Positions 1-8,257 of a DNA stretch of 64,000 nt are shown piece by piece. Origin of the DNA: Saccharopolyspora kobensis. Lineage in GTDB: Bacteria > Actinomycetota > Actinomycetes > Mycobacteriales > Pseudonocardiaceae. The notes below the pieces were generated by a model that was given only the letters and a program-made list of their open reading frames with translations, was not told the DNA's origin and made no database searches. Location: contig NZ_FNVB01000002.1 of NCBI RefSeq assembly GCF_900108315.1, forward strand, positions 558,001 through 622,000, written 5' to 3'. Both the position numbers and the translations under genes were made by a program. How positions within the stretch are numbered: position 1 is the first letter of the stretch; every line of letters begins with the position of its first letter.

Positions 1-543
1 TACCACTGCAAGTCCGCGCTGTTCGACGCCGTCGAGCCGCTGGCGGCGGCGATGGGCGCCCGGATCGCGCTGGGCACCAATCTCGACGATCTCGGCGATC
101 ACCGCCCCGGGCAGCAGGCGGCCGCGCAGCGCGGTGCGATCGCGCCGATGGTCGACGCCGGGCTGACCAAGGAAGCCGTTCGCCGGGCGAGCCGGGAACT
201 CGGGCTCGGCACCGCGGACAAGCCCGCAGCAGCCTGCCTCGCCTCCCGCGTCGCCTACGGCGATCCGGTCACGCCGGAGGTCCTCGGGCGCATCGAGCGC
301 GCGGAATCCGCGGTGCACGCAATGGGTTTCGGCGTGTGCCGGGTGCGGGCGCACGGTCAGGGCGCGGTGGCCCGGCTGGAGGTTCCCGAAGCCGACATCG
401 AGCGCGCCGCCGCCCAGCACGCCGAGCTGGACCGGGTCGTGCGCGAGGCCGGTTTCCAGTTCTGCGCCGTGGACCTGGGCGGGTTCCGAAGTGGACGGAT
501 GAACGCGCTGCTGCCGCTGCTGCCGGTCCGGAGCGCGTCATGA
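1..543 (+). CDS. larE: LarE, ATP-dependent sacrificial sulfur transferase (5' end missing)
   Basis: The frame is already open at base 1 and stops at 541-543, leaving about 180 C-terminal residues. LarE adenylates pyridinium-3,5-biscarboxylic acid mononucleotide and replaces carboxylate oxygen with sulfur during synthesis of the nickel-pincer nucleotide cofactor. The visible motif KPAAACLASRV contains a cysteine (codon 235-237) that corresponds to the sacrificial sulfur-donor cysteine of characterised LarE. The PP-loop that binds ATP lies upstream of the window. The stop codon overlaps the larB start (ATGA), so the lar genes are translationally coupled. The family assignment rests on this motif and on the larB and larC neighbours. 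Confidence 0.9.
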   Translation, partial: YHCKSALFDAVEPLAAAMGARIALGTNLDDLGDHRPGQQAAAQRGAIAPMVDAGLTKEAVRRASRELGLGTADKPAAACLASRVAYGDPVTPEVLGRIERAESAVHAMGFGVCRVRAHGQGAVARLEVPEADIERAAAQHAELDRVVREAGFQFCAVDLGGFRSGRMNALLPLLPVRSAS

Positions 544-1208
544 CCGGTTTCGCCGATCTCGGCTACGCGCGGGTCGACACCGACCGGGAGGCCAGGCAGG
601 GCCTGCCCGAGGTGGTCTACGCACCGGGCAAGCAGCCCTCGGAGATCACCGGGATCGTCACCGAGCTGCTCGCCCGCAGCACCGGCCCGGTGCTGGTGAC
701 GCGGCTCGACGCCGACACCGCCGCGCAGGTCCGCGTGCCCGGCGGCGACTACGACGAGACCGCGCGCCTGCTGGTGTGGCGGCCTGCGCAGCCCCGGCCG
801 TTCCGGGTGTGCATCGCGACCGCGGGCACCGCGGACTGGCCCGTCGCCGCCGAAGCCGAAGCGGTCTGCACCGCGATCGGCCTGACCACCCACGTCGTGC
901 GCGACGTCGGAGTCGCCGGCATCCACCGGCTGCTGGCGGCGCGCGAGGACCTGGCGCGGGCGGACGCGGTGATCGTGGTGGCCGGCATGGAAGGCGCCCT
1001 GGCCAGCGCGGTCGGCGGCCTGGTGGCCTGCCCGGTGATCGCCGTGCCCACCTCGACCGGCTACGGCGCGGCGCTGGAGGGCGTGACGGCGCTGCTGGCC
1101 ATGCTGACCTCGTGCGCGGCCGGGCTGACGGTGGTCAACATCGACTCCGGGTTCGGGGCGGCGATGGCCGCGCACCGGCTCGCCCACACCGCGGCAGGAC
1201 TTCGATGA
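540..1208 (+). CDS. larB: LarB, nickel-pincer cofactor biosynthesis (hydro)carboxylase
   Basis: LarB carboxylates the pyridine ring of nicotinic acid adenine dinucleotide and releases AMP, giving the substrate of LarE. The 222-residue product has a C-terminal PurE-like (AIR carboxylase) fold, recognised by RVCIATAGTADWPVA, VAGMEGALASAVGGL and PVIAVPTSTGYGAA. The N-terminal part contains GLPEVVYAPGKQP, typical of LarB. The start at 540 is chosen because its ATG overlaps the larE stop; a longer upstream frame exists but runs through larE. The gene ends by overlapping larC in the same way, so larEBC form one tight operon. Confidence 0.93.
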   Translation: MTGFADLGYARVDTDREARQGLPEVVYAPGKQPSEITGIVTELLARSTGPVLVTRLDADTAAQVRVPGGDYDETARLLVWRPAQPRPFRVCIATAGTADWPVAAEAEAVCTAIGLTTHVVRDVGVAGIHRLLAAREDLARADAVIVVAGMEGALASAVGGLVACPVIAVPTSTGYGAALEGVTALLAMLTSCAAGLTVVNIDSGFGAAMAAHRLAHTAAGLR

Positions 1209-2350
1209 TCCTCTGGCTCAACCCGGTCACCGGCGCATCCGGTGACATGCTGCTGGGCGCGCTGCTCGGGCTGGGCGCGCCGATCGACGAGGTCCGCGCC
1301 GCGATCGACTCGACGGGGCTCGCGGGCTGGCGGTTGCGCGCCGAGCAGGTCCAGGTCGACGGGATCGCGGCGACCAAGGCCGTGGTCGAGGTCGACGACA
1401 CGAGCACCGAACGGCACGCCTCGGAACTGCTCGCCCGGGTGCGGCGAGCCCGGCCGGAGCCGGTCGCGGAACTGGCCGCCTCGGCTGTCCGCGCGATCGC
1501 CGAGGTGGAAGGCGCGCTGCACGGCCAGCACCCCGACGAAGTGCACCTGCACGAGATCGGCGGACTGGACACCGTCGTGGACACCGTGGGAGTGGCCGCC
1601 GCACTGCACGCTCTGGGCGTCACAGCAGTGCATTCCGCACCGCTGGCGCTCGGCAGCGGCACCGTTCGCTGCGCGCACGGCGTGCTCCCCGCTCCGGCTC
1701 CGGCGACGTTGCAGCTGCTGCGCGGCGCGGCGATCGTCGGCACCGATCTGCCCGGTGAGGCGGTGACACCGACCGGCGCCGCACTGCTGCGAGCGGCCGG
1801 GACCAGGTTCACCCCACCTCCGGCGATGATCGTGCAGGACACCGCGTACGGTGCCGGGAACCGGCGGTTCTCCCAGCGGCCCAACGTGCTTTCCGCGACC
1901 CTCGGCGCGCCGCTGAACGCCGCGGCCGAGCCGCTGGTGGCCCTGGAGTGCAATGTGGACGATGTGACCGGCGAGCTGCTCGGCCACGTCATCGACCGCG
2001 CGCTGCTGGCCGGTGCGGCTGATGCGTGGATCACCCCGGCGACGGCGAAGAAGTCCCGCCCCGCCCACGTGCTGCACGTCCTGTGCCGCCCGGAGAGGGA
2101 ACCGGAGCTGACCGAGCTCGTGCTCGCCGAGACCGGCAGTCTCGGCATCCGCCGTCACCCGGTCGACCGGGTGGCGCTCCCCCGCCGCACCACGACGGTC
2201 ACCGTGGAAGGCCACGAGATCCGCCTGAAGCACGGACCGTGGCGCACCAAACCCGAGCACGACGACGTGGTGGCGGCCGCGACCGCGCTCGGGCTCCCGC
2301 TCCGCACCGTCGCGGCCCGGGCTCTGGGCGCTCAGCCCTCGGAGCCGTGA
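1205..2350 (+). CDS. larC: LarC, CTP-dependent nickel insertase
   Basis: LarC inserts nickel into the dithiolated nucleotide, using CTP, to finish the nickel-pincer nucleotide cofactor. The 381-residue protein is complete in one frame, unlike Lactiplantibacillus larC, which needs a programmed frameshift between two halves. The N-terminus NPVTGASGDMLLGALLGLG and the histidine-rich QHPDEVHLHEIGGLDT (a likely metal-binding stretch) are characteristic. The C-terminal part CNVDDVTGELLGH...ATAKKSRPAHVL is the nucleotide-binding half. The 3' end overlaps the convergent MarR gene by 19 bp. No LarA-type racemase gene is visible, so the enzyme served by the cofactor is unknown from this window. Confidence 0.93.
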   Translation: MILWLNPVTGASGDMLLGALLGLGAPIDEVRAAIDSTGLAGWRLRAEQVQVDGIAATKAVVEVDDTSTERHASELLARVRRARPEPVAELAASAVRAIAEVEGALHGQHPDEVHLHEIGGLDTVVDTVGVAAALHALGVTAVHSAPLALGSGTVRCAHGVLPAPAPATLQLLRGAAIVGTDLPGEAVTPTGAALLRAAGTRFTPPPAMIVQDTAYGAGNRRFSQRPNVLSATLGAPLNAAAEPLVALECNVDDVTGELLGHVIDRALLAGAADAWITPATAKKSRPAHVLHVLCRPEREPELTELVLAETGSLGIRRHPVDRVALPRRTTTVTVEGHEIRLKHGPWRTKPEHDDVVAAATALGLPLRTVAARALGAQPSEP

Positions 2351-2796
2351 CGGACGATCTTGAGCAGCTGCGCGCGGAAGTGCTCGTAGTCGTCGACCAC
2401 GCCCAGCAGCAGCTGGGATTCGCGCTCCTCCCGCCGCGCCTCGGCCAGGGTCCGGCGTCCCGCGTCGGTGATCTGCGCGATGGTCCGCCTGCGGTCGTCC
2501 GGGTCGACGCCGCGGGTGACCAGGCCGGTCCGCTCCAAGCGCTCGGTGGTGCGGCTCATCGTCTGGTCGGTGACGCGGCACAGCACCGCCAGCTCCCGCT
2601 GGGTGCGCGGCTGGGCCTGGAGGTGGTGCAGGACGATGAGCCCGGCGTGGGTCAGGTCGTGTCCGGCGAGGACGTCGTCGAACCGGGACTCGACGAGTCG
2701 CGCCGCGACCGAGAGCAGCCGGCCGGTCGGCCACGACGCCACGTCCTCCTCCGGCTCGCCGGCGACCGGCAGCACTGCGCGCTTCCTGCTGGGCAT
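2332..2796 (-). CDS. MarR-family transcriptional regulator
   Basis: A 154-residue winged-helix protein with the MarR layout: N-terminal dimer helices, DLTHAGLIVLHHLQ, the recognition region QRELAVLCRVTDQTMSRTTERLERTG (residues ~68-93), then the wing with VDPDDRRRTIAQITDAGR (~98-115). The DxRR wing is standard for the family. It is transcribed divergently from the membrane protein that starts near 2869. The 72-bp gap and the beginning of that gene carry two TGTTCAGC dyads, so autoregulation and control of the membrane protein are likely (inference). The ligand is unknown. The C-terminus overlaps the 3' end of larC on the other strand. Confidence 0.92.
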   Translation of the reverse strand: MPSRKRAVLPVAGEPEEDVASWPTGRLLSVAARLVESRFDDVLAGHDLTHAGLIVLHHLQAQPRTQRELAVLCRVTDQTMSRTTERLERTGLVTRGVDPDDRRRTIAQITDAGRRTLAEARREERESQLLLGVVDDYEHFRAQLLKIVRHGSEG

Positions 2797-2842
2797 GGCT
2801 CATTCTCCCACCCCGCCCCAGCTCCTCCGCCGCACCGGACCA

Positions 2843-2889
2843 ATTGTTCAGCATGCTGATCAATTACGATGTTCAGCGTGCTGAACAAT
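2843..2889. promoter_or_regulatory. Paired TGTTCAGC inverted repeats, probable MarR operator
   Basis: Two adjacent dyads lie between the divergent MarR and membrane-protein genes. The first (2843-2864) is TTGTTCAGCATGCTGATCAA. The second (2869-2889) has arms TGTTCAGC and GCTGAACA around GT. The shared half-site, the near-perfect symmetry and the position over the start of the membrane-protein gene support a repressor site. Binding by the adjacent MarR protein is inferred. Confidence 0.65.
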
Positions 2890-3885
2890 CCGCGCAGCGT
2901 GCTCGGCTGGGGAATCCCGGTGTGCCTGCTGCTCACCGCCGGCGTCTGGCTGGGCGGCCGGTGGCTCGACGTCGAACTGCTCCCGGATCAGGGCGCCTCC
3001 TGGTACTACTGGAAACTCCCCGAACCCACGTTCTGGACCAGGGCGACGGCGTGGCTCGGATACCTCGCCCACCAGCTGTTCTCCTGGGGCCTCATCCACT
3101 ACGCGCAGCGACGCGTCCGGCACTACGCGGACGGGCTGCACCCGGTCAACGTCGTCGCACTGGCCGGCAACTTCGCCTTCATCGCGCTGCACGAGGTGCA
3201 GAGCCAGCTGTTCTACGACGGGCTGGCCCAGGACGTCTCGATCTTCAGCTCGCAGGGCTCGGTGATCGTGCTGCTGATCGTCGTCCTGATCATGGAGAAC
3301 CGGCGGCGCGGCATGTTCTTCGGCCGCCCGGCACCGATCTCCGCGGAGGTCGGCCGGTTCTTCCGGAAGTACCACGGCTACCTGTTCAGCTGGGCCGCGG
3401 TGTACACGTTCTGGTACCACCCGATGGAGAGCACCAGCGGCCACCTGATCGGCTTCGCCTACATGTTCCTCCTGCTGCTGCAGGGAAGCCTCTTCTACAC
3501 CCGCACGCACACCTCCCGCTGGTGGACGCTGGCGCTGGAACTGCTGGTGGTCGTGCACGGCACCTTGGTCGCGGTGATGAACTCCGGCCCGGACGGGATG
3601 TGGCCGATGTTCCTGTTCGGCTTCCTCGGCGTCTTCGTCATCACGCAGATGCACGGCCTCGGCCTGTCCGCCCGCACCCGCTGGGTGCTCGCGGCGCTCT
3701 ACCTCGGCAGCGCCTTCGCGGTGTACTCCAGCCGTTCGCTGGCCGATCTCGGCGAGATCGTGCGCATCCCGCTCATCGAGTACCTGGTGGTGGCGGTGGT
3801 CGCCCTGCTCACCTGGCTCGGTCTGCTCGGCCACCGGCTCATCCGGCGCCCGGCCGAGGTCGCGGCACCGGAGCGGACCGACTGA
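2869..3885 (+). CDS. Polytopic membrane protein of unknown function
   Basis: A 338-residue protein with about eight hydrophobic segments (for example CLLLTAGVWLGG near the N-terminus, SVIVLLIVVLIMEN, IGFAYMFLLLLQG, LALELLVVVHGTLVAVM, YLVVAVVALLTWLGLLG). Polar residues inside or near membrane segments include FIALHEVQSQLFYD and TFWYHPMESTSGH, which could be metal or catalytic sites, but I do not recognise the family. The first ATG (2869) lies inside the operator dyad and lacks a ribosome-binding site. Translation may instead start at GTG 2878 or GTG 2899, or be leaderless. Probable repression by the divergent MarR protein suggests a role in resistance or lipid/solvent response; that is inference only. 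Confidence 0.75.
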   Translation: MFSVLNNPRSVLGWGIPVCLLLTAGVWLGGRWLDVELLPDQGASWYYWKLPEPTFWTRATAWLGYLAHQLFSWGLIHYAQRRVRHYADGLHPVNVVALAGNFAFIALHEVQSQLFYDGLAQDVSIFSSQGSVIVLLIVVLIMENRRRGMFFGRPAPISAEVGRFFRKYHGYLFSWAAVYTFWYHPMESTSGHLIGFAYMFLLLLQGSLFYTRTHTSRWWTLALELLVVVHGTLVAVMNSGPDGMWPMFLFGFLGVFVITQMHGLGLSARTRWVLAALYLGSAFAVYSSRSLADLGEIVRIPLIEYLVVAVVALLTWLGLLGHRLIRRPAEVAAPERTD

Positions 3886-3927
3886 CGATCACGCGCGGTC
3901 TCGGCAGGTGTGCCAGGCTCCGGTGGC

Positions 3928-4308
3928 ATGGACTGGGAACGAGCACTCGCGTGGGTCGCCGACTACGAGCGGGCGTGGCGGGCGCCGGGCGTCGACGCCC
4001 TCGCGCAGCTCTTCACCGCCGACGCCACCTACCTGCAGGCGCCGTACGAGGAACCGCGCACCGGTCTGCCCGCGATCGCGCGGATGTGGGAGGACGAACG
4101 CACGGGACCGGACGAGCAGTTCCGGATGACCAGCGCTCCGGTGGCCCTCGAAGGTGACACCGCGGTCGTCCGCGTGGCGGTCCAGTACGGCGATCCGCCG
4201 GTTCAGGAGTACCGCGACCTGTGGGTCATCGGCTTCGCCGCGGACGGCAGGTGCCGGTCCTTCGAGGAGTGGCCGTTCTGGCCGGGCAAGGGCTACCAGG
4301 CCGGCTGA
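3928..4308 (+). CDS. NTF2-like / SnoaL-type small protein
   Basis: A 126-residue alpha+beta protein of the cone-shaped NTF2-like superfamily. The layout fits: helix with WVADYERAWRAPGVDALAQLF, the TADATYLQAPYEEP strand, IARMWEDERTGPDE, and sheet segments VALEGDTAVVRVAVQYG and EYRDLWVIGFAADGRCRSFEEW. The final strand followed by a tryptophan-rich tail is typical. These proteins act as small isomerases/hydrolases or as ligand-binding domains; no catalytic assignment is possible here. The ATG at 3928 begins the conserved helix; GTG 3910 is an in-frame alternative. No clear Shine-Dalgarno sequence precedes it, so the transcript may be leaderless. Confidence 0.75.
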   Translation: MDWERALAWVADYERAWRAPGVDALAQLFTADATYLQAPYEEPRTGLPAIARMWEDERTGPDEQFRMTSAPVALEGDTAVVRVAVQYGDPPVQEYRDLWVIGFAADGRCRSFEEWPFWPGKGYQAG

Positions 4309-4384
4309 GGCGCGCCGATTCTTCGCCCACCGGTTGCCGGATCGTCACCGCCGCCTCATCGCGGCAGGGTGATCGCCGACCACC

Positions 4385-5212
4385 ATGATCGTCGTGCAGG
4401 AGGCGATCCCGGCGGACCGGGCGGGTCCGCGACGAGTTCGCGCGCTGGCGGTCCTCGGCGACTCGGTCGGTGCGGGCATGGGCGACCCGGTGGCAGGCGG
4501 CTGGCGGGGCTTCGCGCCGCTGCTGGCCGAAGCGCTCGGCGCGGCTGAGCTGGCGAACGTGTCGTCCAGCGGAGCGCGCGTGGCCGACGTGCACAGCACC
4601 CAGCTGCCCGCGGCTCTGCGCGCCGCGCCGGAGGCCGCCGTGGTGCTGGTCGGCATGAACGACACGATGCGCTACGACTTCGACCCGCCGCGGCTGCGGC
4701 GGTTGCTGACCGACGTCGTGCGGGCGCTCACCGCGGCCGGGACGATCGTCGTGACGATCCGCTACCACGACCACGGGCGGGTCTTCCGGCTGCCCGGGCC
4801 GCTGCGCGCGGCGCTGGCCAGGCGGATCGACGCGCTCAACCGGATCCTGGAGGAGGTCGCCGAAGAGCACGCGGCGGGGATCGTGGACCTGGACCGGCTG
4901 CCCGGCGTCTACCACCCGAGGACGTGGAGCGTCGACCGGTTGCACCCGTCGGAGCTCGGGCACCGGCTGCTGGCCGCATCGCTGGCCGAGGAGTTCCAGA
5001 CCGTCGGCGTCGCGGTGCCCGGCGAGGTCTCCCTGGCCGCTTCCGGCGGCATCCGGACCAGCGGTTTCGACCACCTGCGCTGGCTGGTCGGCAAAGGCCT
5101 CCCGTGGCTGCTCGTCCGCGGGCACTACCTGATCCGCTACTGCCTGCGGGTGCTGGTGCGCGCCGCGCTGCAGCGGTTCTCCGCGCCTAGCTCAGGAAGC
5201 GGTCCAGCGTGA
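4385..5212 (+). CDS. SGNH/GDSL-family hydrolase
   Basis: A 275-residue esterase-type enzyme. Block I is VLGDSVGAG with the nucleophile Ser27, the oxyanion glycine is in NVSSSGARV, block III is VLVGMNDT with Asn92, and block V is DRLHPSELGH with Asp184 and His187. All four S-G-N-H elements are therefore present. No signal peptide is apparent, so it is probably cytosolic. The C-terminus (RGHYLIRYCLRVLVRAALQR) is hydrophobic and basic and may contact the membrane. The substrate is unknown. The 3' end overlaps the convergent molybdenum-subunit gene by 26 bp. Confidence 0.85.
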   Translation: MIVVQEAIPADRAGPRRVRALAVLGDSVGAGMGDPVAGGWRGFAPLLAEALGAAELANVSSSGARVADVHSTQLPAALRAAPEAAVVLVGMNDTMRYDFDPPRLRRLLTDVVRALTAAGTIVVTIRYHDHGRVFRLPGPLRAALARRIDALNRILEEVAEEHAAGIVDLDRLPGVYHPRTWSVDRLHPSELGHRLLAASLAEEFQTVGVAVPGEVSLAASGGIRTSGFDHLRWLVGKGLPWLLVRGHYLIRYCLRVLVRAALQRFSAPSSGSGPA

Positions 5213-7274
5213 TCGGCAGGTCGCGGACGCGGATGCCGGTCGCGTGGTGCGCCGCGTTGGCGATCGCCGCCGCGGTGCCCACGATGCCCAGTTCGCCGAT
5301 CCCCTTGGTGCCCATCGGGTTCACGTACGGGTCGTGCTCGTCGATCCAGTCCACCTCGATCTCACCGATGTCGGCGTTGGTCGCGATGTGGTAACCGGCG
5401 AAGTCGTGGTTGACCACGTGCCCGTAGCGCGGGTCCACCACGCTGTGCTCGTGCAGCGCCATGGACAGGCCCATGGTCATCCCGCCCAGCAGCTGCGACC
5501 GCGCCGTCTTGGCGTTGACCATCCGGCCGGCCGCGAAGATGCCCAGCATCCGCGGCACCCGCACCTCCCCGGTGTCGGCGTGCACCCGGACTTCGGCGAA
5601 CTGCGCGCCGAAGCTGTGCATCGCCATCTGCCCGGCGTACGGGTTGTCCGGGAGCGCGCCGGTGACCTCGACGCCCTCGTCCGGGACCGGCTCGCCGCTC
5701 GGCAGCTGCGCGCGCAAGCGGCGCGCCGCGTCCACGATCGCCGAGCCCCAGCAAGTGATCCCGGTCGAACCGCCGGCACCGGAGGCGTAGGGCAGGTCGG
5801 TGTCGCCGATGCTCAGCTGGACATCGGACATCTCCACGCCCAGCGCGTCCGCCGCGATCTGGGTCAGCGCCGTCCACGCGCCGGTGCCGATATCGGCCGC
5901 GCCGATCAGCACCCGGTAGCGGCCGTCCGGCCGGGCCTGGATGGTGGCGCGCGTGCCCGGCATGCTGAACACCGGGTACGTCGAGGAGGCGACTCCGGTT
6001 CCCACCAGCCAGTGGCCGTCGCGACCGGAGCGCGGTGCGGGATCGCGCTGCGCCCAGCCGAAGCGCTGCGCGCCTTCGCGCAGGCAGGCCACCAGGTTCC
6101 GGCTGGAGAAGGGACGCCCGGTCGACGGGTCGGTGTCCGGCTCGTTGCGGATGCGGAACTCCACCGGGTCCAGGCCGCAGGCGATGGCCATCTCGTCCAC
6201 CGCCACCTCCAGGCCGAACATGCCGGGGCACTCGCCCGGCGCCCGCATCCACGACGGCACCGGCACGTCCAGCTCGGCGACCCGGTGCGTGGTGCGGCGG
6301 TTGGGCGCGGCGTACATGGTGCGAGTGGGGACCGCGGTCTGCTCCACGAACTCCTTGATCCGGGAGGTCTGCGACACCGCGTCGTGGCTGATCGCGGTCA
6401 GCCGGCCCGCCGCGTCGCTGCCCAGCCGGAGGCGCTGGAGGGTGCCGGTGCGGTAGCCGACGATGGTGAACATCTGCTGCCTGGTCAGCACCAGCTTCAC
6501 CGGCCGCGGCGCGACCAGCCGGGCGGCCATCGCGGCCAGCACCACGTGCGCGTGCGGTACGCCCTTGGCGCCGAAGCCGCCGCCGACGTGCGGGCACACC
6601 ACGTGGATGCGCTGCTCGTCCAGGCCGAAGACCGCCGCGATGCTGTCCCGGACCCAGTGCACGCCCTGGGTGGAGTCGTAGAGGGTGAGGTCGCCGTCGG
6701 TCCAGCTGGCTATCGTGGCGTGCGGTTCCAGCGGGTTGTTGTGCTCCTGCGGCGTCGTGTAGACCTCGTCGACCACCACCGCGGCGCTGGCCAGCGCCGC
6801 GTCCACGTCGCCTTCGGCGGTGTCGGTCCGGAACCCGCCGTTGACCAGCTCCGGCTTGACCAGGTCCGGCCGGGCCGGGTGCAGGTCGACGTCGTGCTCC
6901 TGCTGCTCGTAGCCGACGTGCACCAGCTGCGCGGCCCGGCGCGCGGCCTCGACGCTCTCGGCGAGCACCGCCCCGATCAGCTGGCCGTGGAAGGCGATCT
7001 CCGGGGACTGCAGGATGGCCAGCTCGGCGTCCTGCGCCGAGGCCAGTTCCGGGGCGTTCTCGTGCGTGAGCACCGCGATCACGCCCGGTTCCCGCATCGC
7101 CTCGGCGGGATCGATGCCGGTGATCCGGCCGCGCGTGATCTCGGCCTGCAGCGGGAAGGCGTGCACCGGCTGGTCGACCGGGTGCTCCGCGGCGTACAAC
7201 GCCGCGCCCCGGACCTTCTCCGCGCCGTCGATGCGGTCCACGGGAGCGCCGATGATGCTGGTCGTCGCGGTCAT
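5187..7274 (-). CDS. paoC: Molybdenum cofactor-binding subunit of aldehyde/xanthine oxidoreductase (PaoC-like)
   Basis: The large catalytic subunit (695 residues) of a three-subunit molybdenum hydroxylase. The N-terminal a/b hammerhead domain (RIDGAEKVRGAALYAAEHP) is followed by the Moco-binding domains with HVVCPHVGGGFGAKG, RAPGECPGMFGLEVAVDEMA and GAGGSTGITCWGSAIVDAA. The C-terminal NPMGTKGIGELGIVGTAAAI carries the conserved KGIGELG motif with the catalytic-base glutamate. Start 7274 overlaps the FAD-subunit stop (ATGA), so translation is coupled. Length and partners match PaoABC/YagTSR aldehyde oxidoreductases better than xanthine dehydrogenase. These act on aromatic or aliphatic aldehydes; the substrate is not determined here. 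Confidence 0.9.
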   Translation of the reverse strand: MTATTSIIGAPVDRIDGAEKVRGAALYAAEHPVDQPVHAFPLQAEITRGRITGIDPAEAMREPGVIAVLTHENAPELASAQDAELAILQSPEIAFHGQLIGAVLAESVEAARRAAQLVHVGYEQQEHDVDLHPARPDLVKPELVNGGFRTDTAEGDVDAALASAAVVVDEVYTTPQEHNNPLEPHATIASWTDGDLTLYDSTQGVHWVRDSIAAVFGLDEQRIHVVCPHVGGGFGAKGVPHAHVVLAAMAARLVAPRPVKLVLTRQQMFTIVGYRTGTLQRLRLGSDAAGRLTAISHDAVSQTSRIKEFVEQTAVPTRTMYAAPNRRTTHRVAELDVPVPSWMRAPGECPGMFGLEVAVDEMAIACGLDPVEFRIRNEPDTDPSTGRPFSSRNLVACLREGAQRFGWAQRDPAPRSGRDGHWLVGTGVASSTYPVFSMPGTRATIQARPDGRYRVLIGAADIGTGAWTALTQIAADALGVEMSDVQLSIGDTDLPYASGAGGSTGITCWGSAIVDAARRLRAQLPSGEPVPDEGVEVTGALPDNPYAGQMAMHSFGAQFAEVRVHADTGEVRVPRMLGIFAAGRMVNAKTARSQLLGGMTMGLSMALHEHSVVDPRYGHVVNHDFAGYHIATNADIGEIEVDWIDEHDPYVNPMGTKGIGELGIVGTAAAIANAAHHATGIRVRDLPITLDRFLS

Positions 7275-8257
7275 CGCGGCACCCCCGAGAGCTCGGAAAG
7301 CACGCTGACGATCATGTTGCGCGCCAAGGGGACCTTGAACTCGTTGCCGGGCAGCGGCCTCGCCCCGGCGAGCTCGGCGTCGGCGGCCCGGCGGAACCCC
7401 TCCACCGACGCTTCGGCACCGCGCAGCACCGCTTCGGCCTCGGTCGCCCGCCACGGCTTGTGCGCGACGCCGCCCAGCGCCAGGCGGACATCGCGCACGA
7501 CGCCGTCAGCGGTGTCGACCGCCGCGGCCACCGACACCAGCGCGAAGGCGAAGGACGCGCGGTCGCGGGCCTTGCGGTAGCGGGAGTTGGTGGCGAAGTC
7601 CAGCTGCGGGACGTCGACCGAGGTGATCAGCTCGCCGTGCTCCAGCACCGTGTCCCGCTCCGGTTCGTCACCGGGCAGCCGGTGCAGGTCCACCAGCGGG
7701 ATCGCCCTCGGCCCGCGCGGCCCCTCCGTGTTGACCACGGCGTCGAGAGCCGCCAGCGCGACGGCCATGTCCGACGGGTGGGTGGCGATGCAGGCTTCGG
7801 AAGCGCCGAGGACGGCGTGGTCGCGCTGGAAGCCCTCCCGCGCCGAGCAGCCGGTGCCCGGTTCGCGCTTGTTGCAGGGCGTGTTGAGGTCCTGGAAGTA
7901 GGGACATCTGGTGCGCTGCAACAAGTTCCCGCCGGTCGTGGCGAGGTTGCGCAGCTGTCCTGACGCACCGGCCAGGACCGCCTGCGACAGCACCGGGAAC
8001 CGCCGGCGGATCACCGGGTCGGCGGCCAGCGCGCTGTTGGTCACCGCCGCGCCGATCCGCACGAAGTCCGGGTGCGCTTCGATCCGGTCGGAGGTCAGCT
8101 GCCGGACGTCGACCAGCAGGTCGGGCACCTCGACCTCCAGCTTCATCAGGTCGACCAGGTTGGTGCCACCGGCCAGGTACGCCGCCTCGGGCGCCTCGGC
8201 GAGCGCGCTCACCGCGCTGCCGATGTCCGGGGCGTGCTGGTAGCGGAACGGCCTCAT
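7271..8257 (-). CDS. paoB: FAD-binding subunit of aldehyde oxidoreductase with extra Fe-S insertion (PaoB-like)
   Basis: The medium subunit (328 residues) passes electrons between the 2Fe-2S subunit and the outside acceptor through FAD. YLAGGTNLVDLMKLEV is the FAD pyrophosphate loop of the vanillyl-alcohol-oxidase fold. A segment with four cysteines (RTRCPYFQ, TPCNKREPG, GCSAREGF, ACIATHPSD) matches the approximately 40-residue insertion that binds a 4Fe-4S cluster in E. coli PaoB. That insertion distinguishes the Pao/Yag type from xanthine dehydrogenase. The gene overlaps both neighbours by ATGA, between the 2Fe-2S and molybdenum genes. Confidence 0.9.
   Translation of the reverse strand: MRPFRYQHAPDIGSAVSALAEAPEAAYLAGGTNLVDLMKLEVEVPDLLVDVRQLTSDRIEAHPDFVRIGAAVTNSALAADPVIRRRFPVLSQAVLAGASGQLRNLATTGGNLLQRTRCPYFQDLNTPCNKREPGTGCSAREGFQRDHAVLGASEACIATHPSDMAVALAALDAVVNTEGPRGPRAIPLVDLHRLPGDEPERDTVLEHGELITSVDVPQLDFATNSRYRKARDRASFAFALVSVAAAVDTADGVVRDVRLALGGVAHKPWRATEAEAVLRGAEASVEGFRRAADAELAGARPLPGNEFKVPLARNMIVSVLSELSGVPR

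Noticed and set aside
5244..7580. A 778-codon plus-strand frame opposite the molybdenum subunit
   Set aside because: Shadow of the PaoC-like gene; the composition is typical of a reverse-frame artefact.
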